From contig NZ_CP023407.1 in NCBI RefSeq assembly GCF_003665435.1, positions 4,030,001-4,094,000 of the forward strand: a DNA stretch of 64,000 bases, in the 5' to 3' direction. Of the stretch, positions 30,997 to 40,307 are shown piece by piece. Every line of letters begins with the position of its first letter. The first letter of the stretch is position 1. Both the position numbers and the translations under genes were made by a program. This DNA is from Streptomyces fungicidicus (GTDB lineage: Bacteria > Actinomycetota > Actinomycetes > Streptomycetales > Streptomycetaceae). The notes below the pieces were generated by a model, which worked only from the letters and a program-made list of their open reading frames with translations, had not been told where the DNA came from and did no database searches.

Positions 30997-32343
30997 TCAG
31001 TCGAGGAAGCCGCCGCCGAAGGCGGGGAGGGTGATCGCGGCACTGGTCGTCGGCACGGTGCCGGTGCCGCGCAGCAGGAGCCCGTTCTCGAACCCGCCGC
31101 CCACGCCCAGGTCGGCCCGTCCGTCGGCGGTGAGGTCGCGCAGGCGCAGGGAGCCGCCGAAGGAGACGTAGTCGTCGGCGGGGCCGAGCACCGTCTGGGC
31201 GATCCAGGAGGAGCGGGCGCCGCTGAGGCCGCCCGGGCCGCCGCGGAAGAAGTGGACGCCGCCCTGGTCGGTCCTGCCGTCGACGTCCTCCTGCGGCACG
31301 CCCACCGCGAGGTCGGCGTAGCCGTCGCCGTTCGCGTCGGCGGCGGAGACGGAGTAGCCGAAGTTGTCCTCCGCCTCGGGGGTTCCGGAGACGCCGGAGG
31401 TGGCCTGGGTGAAGGTGCTGGAGCCGCTCGGGCCGGTGGAGGTGCCGCGCCACACGGTCACGGCGCCCTTGCCGTCGCTCTGGTCGGGGAGGCCGACGGC
31501 GATGTCGCCGTAGCCGTTCTTGTCGAAGTCGCCGATGGTGGCGGACCAGGGTGCGCTGGCGAAGGTCTTGTAGGGGCCGGAGGTCAGGCCGGAGGCGGAC
31601 CCCTTGAGGAACCAGATGCGGTGGCGCGGTACGTCTCCGGTTTCGTACTGGGTGCCGAGCACCACCAGGTCGGTCCGCCCGTCGCCGTTGACCTTGCCGG
31701 CGGCGAGGCCGTGGGAGTACCAGCCGCCGCCCGACTTGTCGATCTTGCTCACGCTGCCGGTGCCGCCGGCCTTGGTGAACGGCCCCCGGTAGAGCCAGGC
31801 CTCCTCGCCGCCGATCACGGCGAGGTCGGGCGATCCGTCCCCGGTGAAGTCGCCGGTGGCGACGTCGCGGCCGAAGTTGCCTTCGGCGCCGGACCGGGGG
31901 CTGAGGTTGGTGCCGCCGGACAGGCCGGACCCGGAGCCCCAGACGACGGTGACGGTGCCGCGGTACCGGGCGGTGCCGACGTGCTCGCTGGGGTTGCCGA
32001 CGACGAGGTCCGCGTAGCCGTCCTTGTTGAGGTCGGCGCTCGCCAGCGTCTCGCCGAACATGTCGTCTTCCTCGCCGGTCCCCGGTATGCCGGGGCTGTC
32101 CTGGTGGATCAGCTGGGTGCGGGTGGTGTCGAGGCCGGCCGCGGTGCCGTACACGACGGTGACGGTGCCGCCCGTGCGGTCGGTGTCGTTGTAGCCGCGG
32201 TAGGCGAGGTCGCGGTGGCCGTCGCCGTTGAAGTCGTCGTAGTGCTTGGCGACGGCGGCGGATGCGGGCGCGGCGAGGAGGACGGGGGTCAGTCCCGTCG
32301 CCAGGAGGGTGGCGGCGAGGGCGGTGGCGGTCTGTCTGCGCAT
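30997..32343 (-). CDS. secreted FG-GAP/VCBS repeat protein
   Basis: A 448-aa protein with a Sec signal peptide (ATALAATLLATGLTPVLLAA, cleavage after APASA near residue 29). About seven FG-GAP repeats follow, each with a calcium-loop-like D-x-N-x-D-G segment: DFNGDGHRDLAY, DLNKDGYADLVV, DFTGDGSPDLAV, DANGDGYADLAV. These form a beta-propeller on the outside of the cell, in other contexts used for binding or adhesion. It lies 48 bp after the paralogue at 32392, so the two are co-transcribed. Confidence 0.92.
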   Translation of the reverse strand: MRRQTATALAATLLATGLTPVLLAAPASAAVAKHYDDFNGDGHRDLAYRGYNDTDRTGGTVTVVYGTAAGLDTTRTQLIHQDSPGIPGTGEEDDMFGETLASADLNKDGYADLVVGNPSEHVGTARYRGTVTVVWGSGSGLSGGTNLSPRSGAEGNFGRDVATGDFTGDGSPDLAVIGGEEAWLYRGPFTKAGGTGSVSKIDKSGGGWYSHGLAAGKVNGDGRTDLVVLGTQYETGDVPRHRIWFLKGSASGLTSGPYKTFASAPWSATIGDFDKNGYGDIAVGLPDQSDGKGAVTVWRGTSTGPSGSSTFTQATSGVSGTPEAEDNFGYSVSAADANGDGYADLAVGVPQEDVDGRTDQGGVHFFRGGPGGLSGARSSWIAQTVLGPADDYVSFGGSLRLRDLTADGRADLGVGGGFENGLLLRGTGTVPTTSAAITLPAFGGGFLD

Positions 32344-32391
32344 GCGGTCTCCGTGTGGTTCGGCCGGGGGTGCTCCAGTGGGCCGGAGGGT

Positions 32392-33846
32392 TCAGCCGTT
32401 GATGTGGAAGCCGAACATCGGGTTGCCCGCCGAGGAGAGGCCGGCCTGGGTGAGGCCGATGCCGCGGCCGGTGGTGTCGATCTTCGAGCCGTCGGAGTTG
32501 AAGGCGACGGCGTAGCCGTTGGCCTCGTTCTCCCACGGCAGGCCGACGGTCAGGTCGGCCTTTCCGTCGCCGGTGACGTCGGAGAGCAGGACCTCGCCGC
32601 CGAAGCCGTCGCCCGTCTCGTTGCCGCCGGGGACGCCCGGGATGTCCTGGTGCAGGGACTGGGTGCCGGTCTCGGAGAGGCCGCCGTTCCAGCCGTAGAT
32701 CACGGAGACCATGCCGGCGTCCTTGAACTCGCCCAGGTCCTCGCCCGGCGCGCCGATGACGAGGTCGTCGTGGCCGTCGCCGTTGATGTCGCCGAGGGAG
32801 ACCTCGTAGCCGAAGTTGTCGCCGGTCTCGTTGCTGCCGGGCACGCCGGCGGTGTTCTGGCTGACCGTTTCGGCGGCTCCCTCGGGGCCGTACGACGTGC
32901 CGTAGATGATCTCCACGGACCCGCCCTTGGCGGTGCCCGGGGTGTCCGTGCCCGGGTCCCACGAGTTGCCGATGACGATGTCGCCGTAGCCGTCGCCGTC
33001 CACGTCACCGATGTCGGAGATGACGCCGGCGGGGAGCTTCTGGGCGCCCGAGGTGGTGGCTCCGGAGGAGGATCCGGGCAGCCAGTAGTTGGCGTTGTAC
33101 GAGTAGTCGCCGTCGCTGTCGCCCTCGTAGCCGTCGACCACCAGGTCGGTGCGGCCGTCGGCGTCGATGTCGCCGGGGGTGAGGTTGAAGATGTCGGTGC
33201 CCTTGACCTTCAGGATGGGCGCGGTGACGGTGTAGCGGCCGCCGGTGGAGCCGGACTTGGTGAATCCGCCGCGGTAGATGTCGACCTTGTTGATGTCGGA
33301 GGCGATCGCGAGGTCGGCGCGGCCGTCGCCGTCGTAGTCGCCGGCGGCGACCACCTGGCCGAACCAGTCGTGGACGGAGCGGGTGGGGTCGGGCACGGTG
33401 GTGCCGCCGGACAGGCCGCCGGAGCCGCCCCACAGGATGACGACGGTGCCGCCGTTGGTGTCCGTGCCGGCGTCCTCGCCGGGGGCGCCCACGGCCAGGT
33501 CGGCGTAGCCGTCGCCGTTGAAGTCGCCGGGCGCGGTGTGGGCGCCGAACTGGTCGTCCTTCTCGGCGGTGCCCGGGACGCCCGCGCTGTTCTGGCTCAG
33601 CGTCTGGATCTTGGCGGCGCCGGCGCCCTTGGGGGAGCCGTAGAGGATCGTCACGGCGCCGGCGTTGGCCTTGCCGCTCACGTTCGCGAGGGGCGCGGTG
33701 ACGGCGACGTCCCGGTAGCCGTCGCCGTTGAAGTCGCCGTCGAGGCCCGGGGCGGCGGCCGCGGGACCGGCCATGGCGACCAGCAGGCCGCCGGTGAGCG
33801 CGGCCGCGGTGGCGGTCGCGAGGGCGGTGCGGAGGTTCTTGTGCAA
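32392..33846 (-). CDS. secreted FG-GAP/VCBS repeat protein (paralogue)
   Basis: A 484-aa exported propeller protein. TTG 33846 is chosen because AGGAG stands six bases upstream and it gives a compact signal peptide (RTALATATAAALTGGLLVAM, cut after GPAAAA). Repeats include DFNGDGYRDVAV, DFNGDGYADLAV, DYDGDGRADLAI, DIDADGRTDLVV and DINGDGHDDLVI. The gene pair is likely a duplication that has since diverged. No enzyme domain is present. Confidence 0.92.
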   Translation of the reverse strand: MHKNLRTALATATAAALTGGLLVAMAGPAAAAPGLDGDFNGDGYRDVAVTAPLANVSGKANAGAVTILYGSPKGAGAAKIQTLSQNSAGVPGTAEKDDQFGAHTAPGDFNGDGYADLAVGAPGEDAGTDTNGGTVVILWGGSGGLSGGTTVPDPTRSVHDWFGQVVAAGDYDGDGRADLAIASDINKVDIYRGGFTKSGSTGGRYTVTAPILKVKGTDIFNLTPGDIDADGRTDLVVDGYEGDSDGDYSYNANYWLPGSSSGATTSGAQKLPAGVISDIGDVDGDGYGDIVIGNSWDPGTDTPGTAKGGSVEIIYGTSYGPEGAAETVSQNTAGVPGSNETGDNFGYEVSLGDINGDGHDDLVIGAPGEDLGEFKDAGMVSVIYGWNGGLSETGTQSLHQDIPGVPGGNETGDGFGGEVLLSDVTGDGKADLTVGLPWENEANGYAVAFNSDGSKIDTTGRGIGLTQAGLSSAGNPMFGFHING

Positions 33847-34005
33847 GGGGGTCTCCTGCCGTGTGCGGGAGGGCCGCCGGATACGGCCGTCCACGGGTGC
33901 CGGTGCGGCTGTTCACCCGTGTTCGCCCCGGGTTGTCCTGTGGTTCACGGGTGATCGCCGATCAAGAGACTTCCGGAAGGGCCGGAGGGTTGTACGTGAA
34001 CATGG

Positions 34006-34038
34006 CGAAGGGGCCGTCCGGTGCGGACGGCCCCTTCG
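34006..34038 (-). terminator. terminator of the Fe-S oxidoreductase gene
   Basis: A perfect 15-bp stem (CGAAGGGGCCGTCCG with CGGACGGCCCCTTCG), loop GTG, 14 bp after the stop of the minus-strand gene. Confidence 0.85.
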
Positions 34039-34051
34039 GGGTGGTGCGGGG

Positions 34052-36334
34052 TTACTTCACCGGCTCCGGTTCCGGGGCGCTCTCGCTCTCCTCGTCGCCC
34101 GCCGGGTCGGCCGGGGTCTTGACGGACTCCAGCAGCAGCTGGGCGACGTCGACGACCTGGATGGACTCCTTGGCCTTGCCGTCGTTCTTCTTGCCGTTGA
34201 CCGAGTCGGTCAGCATGACGAGGCAGAACGGGCAGGCCGTGGAGACGATGTCCGGGTTCAGGGCGAGGGCCTCGTCGACGCGCTCGTTGTTGATGCGCTT
34301 GCCGATCCGCTCCTCCATCCACATCCGGGCGCCGCCGGCGCCGCAGCAGAAGCCGCGCTCCTTGTGGCGGTGCATCTCCTCGTTGCGCAGGCCCGGGACC
34401 TTGCCGATGATCTCGCGCGGGGGCGTGTAGATCTTGTTGTGGCGGCCCAGGTAGCACGGGTCGTGGTAGGTGATGATGCCCTCGACCGGGGTGACCGGGA
34501 TCAGCTTGCCCTCGTCCACCAGGTGCTGGAGCAGCTGGGTGTGGTGGATGACCTCGTAGTCGCCGCCGAGCTGCGGGTACTCGTTGCCGAGCGTGTTGAG
34601 GCAGTGCGGGCAGGTGGCGACGATCTTCTTGGCGGACTTGGGCTTCTTCGACTCCTCGGTGAAGTTGCCCTCGTCGTCCATCTCCTCGCCGAACGCCATG
34701 TTCAGCGCGGAGACGTTCTCCATGCCGAGCTCCTGGAACAGCGGCTCGTTGCCGAGGCGCCGCGCCGAGTCACCCGTGCACTTCTCGTCGCCGCCCATGA
34801 TCGCGAACTTGACACCCGCGATGTGGAGCAGCTCCGCGAAGGCCTTGGTGGTCTTCTTGGCGCGGTCCTCCAGGGCGCCGGCGCAGCCGACCCAGTACAG
34901 GTACTCGACCTCGGAGAGGTCCTCGATGTCCTTGCCGACGACCGGGACCTCGAAGTCGACCTCCTTGGTCCACTCCAGGCGCTGCTTCTTCGCCAGGCCC
35001 CAGGGGTTGCCCTTCTTCTCCAGGTTCTTGAGCATCGTGCCCGCCTCGGACGGGAACGCGGACTCGATCATCACCTGGTAGCGGCGCATGTCGACGATGT
35101 GGTCGACGTGCTCGATGTCCACCGGGCACTGCTCGACGCAGGCGCCGCAGGTGGTGCAGGACCACAGGACGTCCGGGTCGATGACGCCGTTCTCCTCGGC
35201 GGTGCCGATCAGCGGGCGCTCGGCCTCGGCGAGGGCCGCGGCCGGCACCCCGGCGAGCTGCTCCTCGGACGCCTTCTCCTCGCCCTCCATGGTCTTGCCG
35301 CCGCCGGCCAGCAGGTAGGGGGCCTTGGCGTGCGCGTGGTCGCGCAGGGACATGATCAGGAGCTTGGGGGAGAGCGGCTTGCCGGTGTTCCAGGCGGGGC
35401 ACTGCGACTGGCAGCGGCCGCACTCGGTGCAGGTGGAGAAGTCCAGCAGGCCCTTCCAGGAGAACTGCTCGACCTGGGAGACGCCGAAGACGTCGTCGTC
35501 ACCGGGGTCGGTGAAGTCGATCTGCTTGCCGCCGGACGTCATCGGCAGCAGGGCGCCCAGCGCGGTCCCGCCGGTGGCCTCGCGCTTGAACCAGATGTTC
35601 GGGAAGGCGAGGAAGCGGTGCCAGGCGACACCCATGTTGGTGTTGAGCGAGACCACGATCATCCAGATGAACGAGGTCCCGATCTTGATCGTGGCGACCA
35701 GGTAGACCAGGTTCTGCAGCGTGGCGACCGACAGGCCCTTGAAGGCGAGGACCAGCGGGTACGAGGCGAAGTACGCCGCCTCGTACTGGTCCACGTGGTG
35801 CAGTGCGCCCTCCAGGCCGCGCAGCACGTAGATGGCGAGGCCGATGGTGAGGATGACGTACTCGACGAAGTACGCCTGGCCCGCCTTGGAGCCGGCGAAG
35901 CGGGACTTGCGGCCGGGGCGCGACGGCAGGCTCAGCAGCCGGATGACGATGAGCACGGCGATGCCGAGCACGGTCATCACGCCGATGAACTCGATGTACA
36001 GCTCGAACGGCAGGAAGCCGCCGATGACCGGCAGCACCCAGTCGGCCTGGAAGAGCTGGCCGAACGCCTGGGCGAGGGTCGGCGGGAGCGTCAGGAAGCC
36101 GACGGCGACGAACCAGTGGGCGATGCCGACGACACCCCACCGGTTCATGCGGGTGTGGCCGAGGAACTCCCGCACCAGGGTCACACTGCGCTGGTAGGGA
36201 TTGTCGGACCGGGCACCTGCCGGGACCGGCTGGCCCAGCTTGAAGTACCGGACGAACTGGCCGATCGCGCGTGCGAGCAGCGCAACGCCGACCACGGTCA
36301 GGACCAGCGACACGATGATCGCGGCGAGTTGCAT
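34052..36334 (-). CDS. membrane (Fe-S)-binding oxidoreductase, heterodisulfide-reductase-like
   Basis: A 760-aa protein. Residues 1-260 hold about six transmembrane helices like a NarI/HdrE-type quinone- or haem-binding subunit. Two 4Fe-4S ferredoxin motifs follow (CTECGRCQSQCPAW about residue 299; CTTCGACVEQCPVD about 389). Two CCG cysteine-rich domains come next (YWVGCAGALEDR about 477; HDPCYLGRH about 619 with FCCGAGGARMW about 661). The tail is acidic. It should pass electrons between the membrane quinone pool and a soluble donor or acceptor. Substrates are unknown. The fusion of the membrane and HdrD-like parts is common in actinobacteria. Confidence 0.9.
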   Translation of the reverse strand: MQLAAIIVSLVLTVVGVALLARAIGQFVRYFKLGQPVPAGARSDNPYQRSVTLVREFLGHTRMNRWGVVGIAHWFVAVGFLTLPPTLAQAFGQLFQADWVLPVIGGFLPFELYIEFIGVMTVLGIAVLIVIRLLSLPSRPGRKSRFAGSKAGQAYFVEYVILTIGLAIYVLRGLEGALHHVDQYEAAYFASYPLVLAFKGLSVATLQNLVYLVATIKIGTSFIWMIVVSLNTNMGVAWHRFLAFPNIWFKREATGGTALGALLPMTSGGKQIDFTDPGDDDVFGVSQVEQFSWKGLLDFSTCTECGRCQSQCPAWNTGKPLSPKLLIMSLRDHAHAKAPYLLAGGGKTMEGEEKASEEQLAGVPAAALAEAERPLIGTAEENGVIDPDVLWSCTTCGACVEQCPVDIEHVDHIVDMRRYQVMIESAFPSEAGTMLKNLEKKGNPWGLAKKQRLEWTKEVDFEVPVVGKDIEDLSEVEYLYWVGCAGALEDRAKKTTKAFAELLHIAGVKFAIMGGDEKCTGDSARRLGNEPLFQELGMENVSALNMAFGEEMDDEGNFTEESKKPKSAKKIVATCPHCLNTLGNEYPQLGGDYEVIHHTQLLQHLVDEGKLIPVTPVEGIITYHDPCYLGRHNKIYTPPREIIGKVPGLRNEEMHRHKERGFCCGAGGARMWMEERIGKRINNERVDEALALNPDIVSTACPFCLVMLTDSVNGKKNDGKAKESIQVVDVAQLLLESVKTPADPAGDEESESAPEPEPVK

Positions 36335-36403
36335 GGGGGCTCCTCGGGCCTGCGAGGGGTTCTGAGGGATGTCCTCGGGGGCTCCGCTACGGCTTCCCCG
36401 AAA

Positions 36404-36420
36404 TTACTAAGCGGTAACTT
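36404..36420. promoter_or_regulatory. TTAC-N6-GTAA inverted repeat upstream of the Fe-S protein gene
   Basis: The AT-rich segment TTACTAAGCGGTAACTTA stands out in the GC-rich region about 75 bp upstream of the minus-strand start (36334). It resembles TetR-type operators of actinomycetes. The rest of 36335-36630 holds no gene. Confidence 0.35.
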
Positions 36421-36630
36421 ATGCAGTCCGTTCGAGACTACCCCCATCCCCGGCCGCACTGTAGCCGGGCACGGGGTGATCTGGATCGCTGAGGGTTGCC
36501 TATTGCGGCAGCCCAGGAGCCTCCCCCGGGGGCGTCCCGCACGGCGTCCGGGTGCGTCCTCCCGAATGGCGTCCGGGATCCGATCGTGTTATTCACGCCA
36601 AATCGGTCCATACGCCCCTAACTTATATCC

Positions 36631-37668
36631 GTGCTCTACGGGATCGCCGCCGCCGCCACCGCCCTGCTGCTCTCCGCCCTCCTCGCGGAGCTGCTGCGGG
36701 TCCCCGCCCTGCGTCTGGGAATCCTGGACCGAAGACGCCGCTGGGCGCTGCCGCTGTCCGGGGGAACGGCCGTCGTGCTCGCCACCGGACTGGTGGCGGG
36801 CCTCGGCGACCGGGCCGGACTCGCCCCGCTCGGCACCGGGGTCGGACGGCTGCTGGCCGCCGGCGCCTGGGTCGGCGTGCTCGGGCTGGCCGCCGACGTG
36901 TGGCGGCTGCGCTGGTGGATCCCGCTCGCCGGTACGGCGGTGGCGGCGGCGCTCGTGGTGCCGTACGCGGAGACCGGGGTGCCGGCCGGGGTGCTCGCCG
37001 TGGCGTGGGTGGTCGCCGTCGCCGCGGCCCTCCGGGGGCTGGACCACGCCGACGGGCTGGCCGGCACCGTGGCGGCGCTCGCCGCGTTCGGGGTGGCGGC
37101 CTGCGCGGCGGCGGAGCCGATGGAGGGGATCGCGGTGCTCATGGCCGTGCTGGCCGCCGCGCTCGCCGGGTTCCTGCTGCACAACTGGCATCCCGCCCGG
37201 GTCGGCCTCGGCGCGGGCGGCTCCCTGTTCACGGGGTTCGTGCTGGCCTCGTCGGCGGTGTTCGTGCGGGCCGGGCAGGGAATCGGCGCCGGAGCCGGGG
37301 TGTTGTTCGCCGTGACGGCCGTGGCGTGTGCCGACGTGGTGCTGGTGGTGCTCGGCCGGCGGCTGTCCCGGTGGCCCGTGACGCGCGGCCGGCCGGACCA
37401 TCTGGGGCACCGGCTGCGGCGGCTCGGACTCGCGCCCCGCGCCGTGACCGTACTGCTGGCCGCCGCCGCGCTGGGCGGGGTGCTGGCCGGGGTGGGCGTG
37501 CACACCGGACGGGTGTCCGGGGGTGCGGCGCTGTGGGTGGCGGCGGTCGCCGCGGTGGTCGTCCTCGCGCTTCTGCGCCTTCCCGTCACCCCCGTTTTCC
37601 GACCGCGTCAGCGATCCTCGGAAGCATCCGTGCAGGTCAGCGAGCGGTTGCGTGTAAGGAGCGGATAA
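36631..37668 (+). CDS. MraY/WecA-like membrane phosphoglycosyl transferase homologue
   Basis: A 345-aa polytopic protein with about nine to ten hydrophobic helices, of the polyprenyl-phosphate N-acetylhexosamine-1-phosphate transferase superfamily. The loop normally containing N-x-x-D-G-L-D is LDHADGLAG (about residue 135). The loop normally G-D-S-G-S is LGAGGSLFTGF (about residue 192), with the Asp replaced by Ala. Loss of this acidic residue questions catalysis. GTG 36631 lies close behind a weak site. It precedes the dnaK promoter but ends before it, so it is not in the heat-shock operon. Confidence 0.75.
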   Translation: MLYGIAAAATALLLSALLAELLRVPALRLGILDRRRRWALPLSGGTAVVLATGLVAGLGDRAGLAPLGTGVGRLLAAGAWVGVLGLAADVWRLRWWIPLAGTAVAAALVVPYAETGVPAGVLAVAWVVAVAAALRGLDHADGLAGTVAALAAFGVAACAAAEPMEGIAVLMAVLAAALAGFLLHNWHPARVGLGAGGSLFTGFVLASSAVFVRAGQGIGAGAGVLFAVTAVACADVVLVVLGRRLSRWPVTRGRPDHLGHRLRRLGLAPRAVTVLLAAAALGGVLAGVGVHTGRVSGGAALWVAAVAAVVVLALLRLPVTPVFRPRQRSSEASVQVSERLRVRSG

Positions 37669-37670
37669 GA

Positions 37671-37743
37671 GTTGAGTCCGCTCGACTCAGCTCTGTTGAC
37701 CCTGCGCCGGGTGTCATGCATGCTTGAGTCCGTTGCACTCAAG
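37671..37743 (+). promoter_or_regulatory. dnaK promoter with two HAIR (HspR) operators
   Basis: CTTGAGT-N7-ACTCAAG at 37723-37743 is a perfect match to the HspR-associated inverted repeat. A second, weaker copy GTTGAGT-N7-ACTCAGC is at 37671-37691. Between them TTGACC (37696-37701) with CATGCT 17 bp on forms a vegetative promoter. HspR bound with DnaK as co-repressor would shut this promoter until heat stress titrates DnaK. Confidence 0.93.
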
Positions 37744-37761
37744 TCAGCTGGAGGAATCGAA

Positions 37762-39606
37762 ATGGCACGTGCGGTCGGCATCGACCTGGGCACGACTAAC
37801 TCCGTCGTCAGCGTTCTGGAGGGCGGCGAGCCCACCGTCATCACCAACGCCGAGGGCGCCAGGACCACGCCGTCCGTCGTCGCCTTCGCCAAGAACGGTG
37901 AGGTGCTGGTCGGCGAGGTGGCCAAGCGTCAGGCGGTCACGAACGTCGACAGGACCATCCGGTCGGTCAAGCGCCACATGGGCACCGACTGGAAGATCGA
38001 GCTCGACGGGAAGCCCTTCAACCCGCAGCAGATCAGCGCCTTCGTGCTGCAGAAGCTGAAGCGCGACGCCGAGTCGTACCTGGGCGAGAAGGTGACGGAC
38101 GCCGTCATCACCGTTCCGGCGTACTTCAACGACGCCGAGCGCCAGGCCACCAAGGAGGCCGGCGAGATCGCCGGTCTGAACGTGCTGCGCATCGTCAACG
38201 AGCCCACGGCCGCCGCCCTGGCGTACGGCCTGGACAAGGACGAGCAGGTCATCCTGGTCTTCGACCTCGGTGGCGGTACGTTCGACGTCTCGCTGCTGGA
38301 GATCGGCGACGGCGTCGTCGAGGTGAAGGCCACCAACGGTGACAACAACCTCGGCGGTGACGACTGGGACCAGCGCGTTGTCGACTACCTGGTCAAGCAG
38401 TTCCAGTCCGGGCACGGCGTGGACCTGGCCAAGGACAAGATGGCGCTGCAGCGTCTGCGTGAGGCCGCCGAGAAGGCGAAGATCGAGCTCTCCTCGTCCA
38501 CCGAGACCACGATCAACCTCCCCTACATCACCGCCTCCGCCGAGGGCCCCCTGCACCTCGACGAGAAGCTCACCCGCGCCCAGTTCCAGCAGCTGACCGC
38601 GGACCTGCTCGAGCGCTGCAAGACGCCGTTCCACAACGTCGTCAAGGACGCCGGCATCCAGCTCAGCGAGATCGACCACGTCGTCCTCGTCGGCGGTTCC
38701 ACCCGCATGCCCGCCGTCGCCGAGCTCGTCAAGGAGCTGACCGGCGGCAAGGAGGCCAACAAGGGCGTGAACCCGGACGAGGTCGTCTCGATCGGCGCCG
38801 CGCTCCAGGCCGGTGTGCTCAAGGGCGAGGTCAAGGACGTCCTGCTGCTCGACGTCACCCCGCTGTCCCTCGGCATCGAGACCAAGGGCGGCATCATGAC
38901 CAAGCTGATCGAGCGCAACACCACGATCCCGACGAAGCGCTCCGAGATCTTCACCACGGCCGAGGACAACCAGCCGTCCGTGCAGATCCAGGTCTACCAG
39001 GGCGAGCGCGAGATCGCCGCGTACAACAAGAAGCTCGGCATGTTCGAGCTGACCGGTCTGCCCCCGGCGCCGCGCGGCGTCCCGCAGATCGAGGTCTCCT
39101 TCGACATCGACGCCAACGGCATCATGCACGTCACGGCGAAGGACCTCGGCACCGGCAAGGAGCAGAAGATGACCGTCACCGGCGGCTCCTCGCTGCCGAA
39201 GGACGAGGTCGACCGGATGCGCCAGGAGGCCGAGAAGTACGCGGAGGAGGACCACGCCCGCCGCGAGGCCGCCGAGTCCCGCAACCAGGGCGAGCAGCTC
39301 GTCTACCAGACCGAGAAGTTCCTCAGCGACAACGCGGACAAGGTCCCCGGTGACGTCAAGACCGAGGTCGAGACGGCCGTCGCCGAGCTGAAGGAGAAGC
39401 TCAAGGGCGACGACTCCGCCGAGATCCGCACCGCCACCGAGAAGGTCGCGGCCGTCTCCCAGAAGCTGGGCCAGGCCATGTACGCGGACGCCCAGGCCGC
39501 GCAGGCAGCCGGCGGCGCGTCCGCCGGCGCCGGTGAGGCCAAGGCCGACGACGACGTCGTCGACGCCGAGATCGTCGACGAGGACCGCAAGGACGGTGCG
39601 GCGTGA
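37762..39606 (+). CDS. dnaK: chaperone DnaK (Hsp70)
   Basis: A 614-aa Hsp70. ATG 37762 follows GGAGGAATCGAA. The ATPase domain starts GIDLGTTNSVVSVLEGGEP, with the phosphate-2 loop FDLGGGTFDVSLLEIGDG (about residue 170). The substrate-binding domain starts near residue 360 (DVTPLSLGIETKGG) and the C-terminal lid ends in an acidic tail. It folds nascent and damaged proteins with GrpE and DnaJ, and also acts as co-repressor with HspR. It is the first gene of the dnaK-grpE-dnaJ-hspR operon. Confidence 0.98.
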   Translation: MARAVGIDLGTTNSVVSVLEGGEPTVITNAEGARTTPSVVAFAKNGEVLVGEVAKRQAVTNVDRTIRSVKRHMGTDWKIELDGKPFNPQQISAFVLQKLKRDAESYLGEKVTDAVITVPAYFNDAERQATKEAGEIAGLNVLRIVNEPTAAALAYGLDKDEQVILVFDLGGGTFDVSLLEIGDGVVEVKATNGDNNLGGDDWDQRVVDYLVKQFQSGHGVDLAKDKMALQRLREAAEKAKIELSSSTETTINLPYITASAEGPLHLDEKLTRAQFQQLTADLLERCKTPFHNVVKDAGIQLSEIDHVVLVGGSTRMPAVAELVKELTGGKEANKGVNPDEVVSIGAALQAGVLKGEVKDVLLLDVTPLSLGIETKGGIMTKLIERNTTIPTKRSEIFTTAEDNQPSVQIQVYQGEREIAAYNKKLGMFELTGLPPAPRGVPQIEVSFDIDANGIMHVTAKDLGTGKEQKMTVTGGSSLPKDEVDRMRQEAEKYAEEDHARREAAESRNQGEQLVYQTEKFLSDNADKVPGDVKTEVETAVAELKEKLKGDDSAEIRTATEKVAAVSQKLGQAMYADAQAAQAAGGASAGAGEAKADDDVVDAEIVDEDRKDGAA

Positions 39607-40271
39607 CCGAGGAGACCCCGGGCTTCGACGAGCAGTCGCAGCAGCCCGACGTCCCCTCCGACGAATCCGAGCCGAAGGCCGCCGCCACTCCCTCCGCGGA
39701 GGAGGGGGCGGCCCCGGCCGGGGACACGGGCCAGGACGCGGCACTGGTGGCCCAGCTGGACCAGGCCCGCACCGCGCTCGGTGAGCGCACCGCGGACCTC
39801 CAGCGCCTCCAGGCCGAGTTCCAGAACTACCGCCGCAGGGTCGAGCGGGACCGGGTCGCCGTCAAGGAGGTCGCCGTGGCGAACCTCCTGAGCGAACTGC
39901 TCCCGGTGCTCGACGACGTCGGCCGCGCACGGGAACACGGTGAGCTGGTCGGCGGCTTCAAGTCCGTCGCGGAGTCGCTGGAGACGATCATCGCCAAGAT
40001 GGGTCTCCAGCAGTTCGGCAAGGAGGGCGAGCCCTTCGACCCGACGATCCACGAGGCCCTGATGCACAGTTACGCGCCGGACGTCACCGAGACGACGTGC
40101 GTGGCGATTCTCCAGCCGGGGTATCGCATCGGCGAGCGCACCATCCGCCCCGCGCGGGTGGCCGTCGCCGAGCCGCAGCCCGGCGCGCAGACGGCTCTGC
40201 CGGCCGAGGAGAGCACCGAGACGCAGGACGACTCGGAGAACAAGGAGAGCGGTGGCCCGGACGAGGGCTGA
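39603..40271 (+). CDS. grpE: nucleotide exchange factor GrpE
   Basis: A 222-aa protein with an acidic, disordered first 55 residues, a long coiled coil (about 55-110) and the C-terminal beta domain (DPTIHEALMHSYAPDVTETT, VAILQPGYRIGERTIRPARV). It releases ADP from DnaK. GTG 39603 overlaps the dnaK stop by four bases. The Glu-rich tail after residue 190 is longer than in E. coli GrpE, as usual in Streptomyces. Confidence 0.97.
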   Translation: MTEETPGFDEQSQQPDVPSDESEPKAAATPSAEEGAAPAGDTGQDAALVAQLDQARTALGERTADLQRLQAEFQNYRRRVERDRVAVKEVAVANLLSELLPVLDDVGRAREHGELVGGFKSVAESLETIIAKMGLQQFGKEGEPFDPTIHEALMHSYAPDVTETTCVAILQPGYRIGERTIRPARVAVAEPQPGAQTALPAEESTETQDDSENKESGGPDEG

Positions 40272-40307
40272 CGCGACAGCTGACGCACGGAAGGAGGGAC
40301 GTCGGGG

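Noticed and set aside
29834..32962. A 1042-codon minus-strand open frame
   Set aside because: Runs out of frame through the FG-GAP and Yip1 genes; Arg/Pro-rich, no domain.
31252..33954. A 900-codon plus-strand open frame
   Set aside because: Antisense to both FG-GAP genes. Its repeats mirror theirs, and the minus-strand proteins have signal peptides and calcium loops.
33728..37315. A 1195-codon plus-strand open frame
   Set aside because: It is antisense to the Fe-S oxidoreductase gene; composition is a Leu/Val/Arg/Asp shadow of a GC-rich gene with no domain.
37744..39744. A 666-codon minus-strand open frame
   Set aside because: Antisense shadow of dnaK, a long-known artefact in GC-rich dnaK genes.
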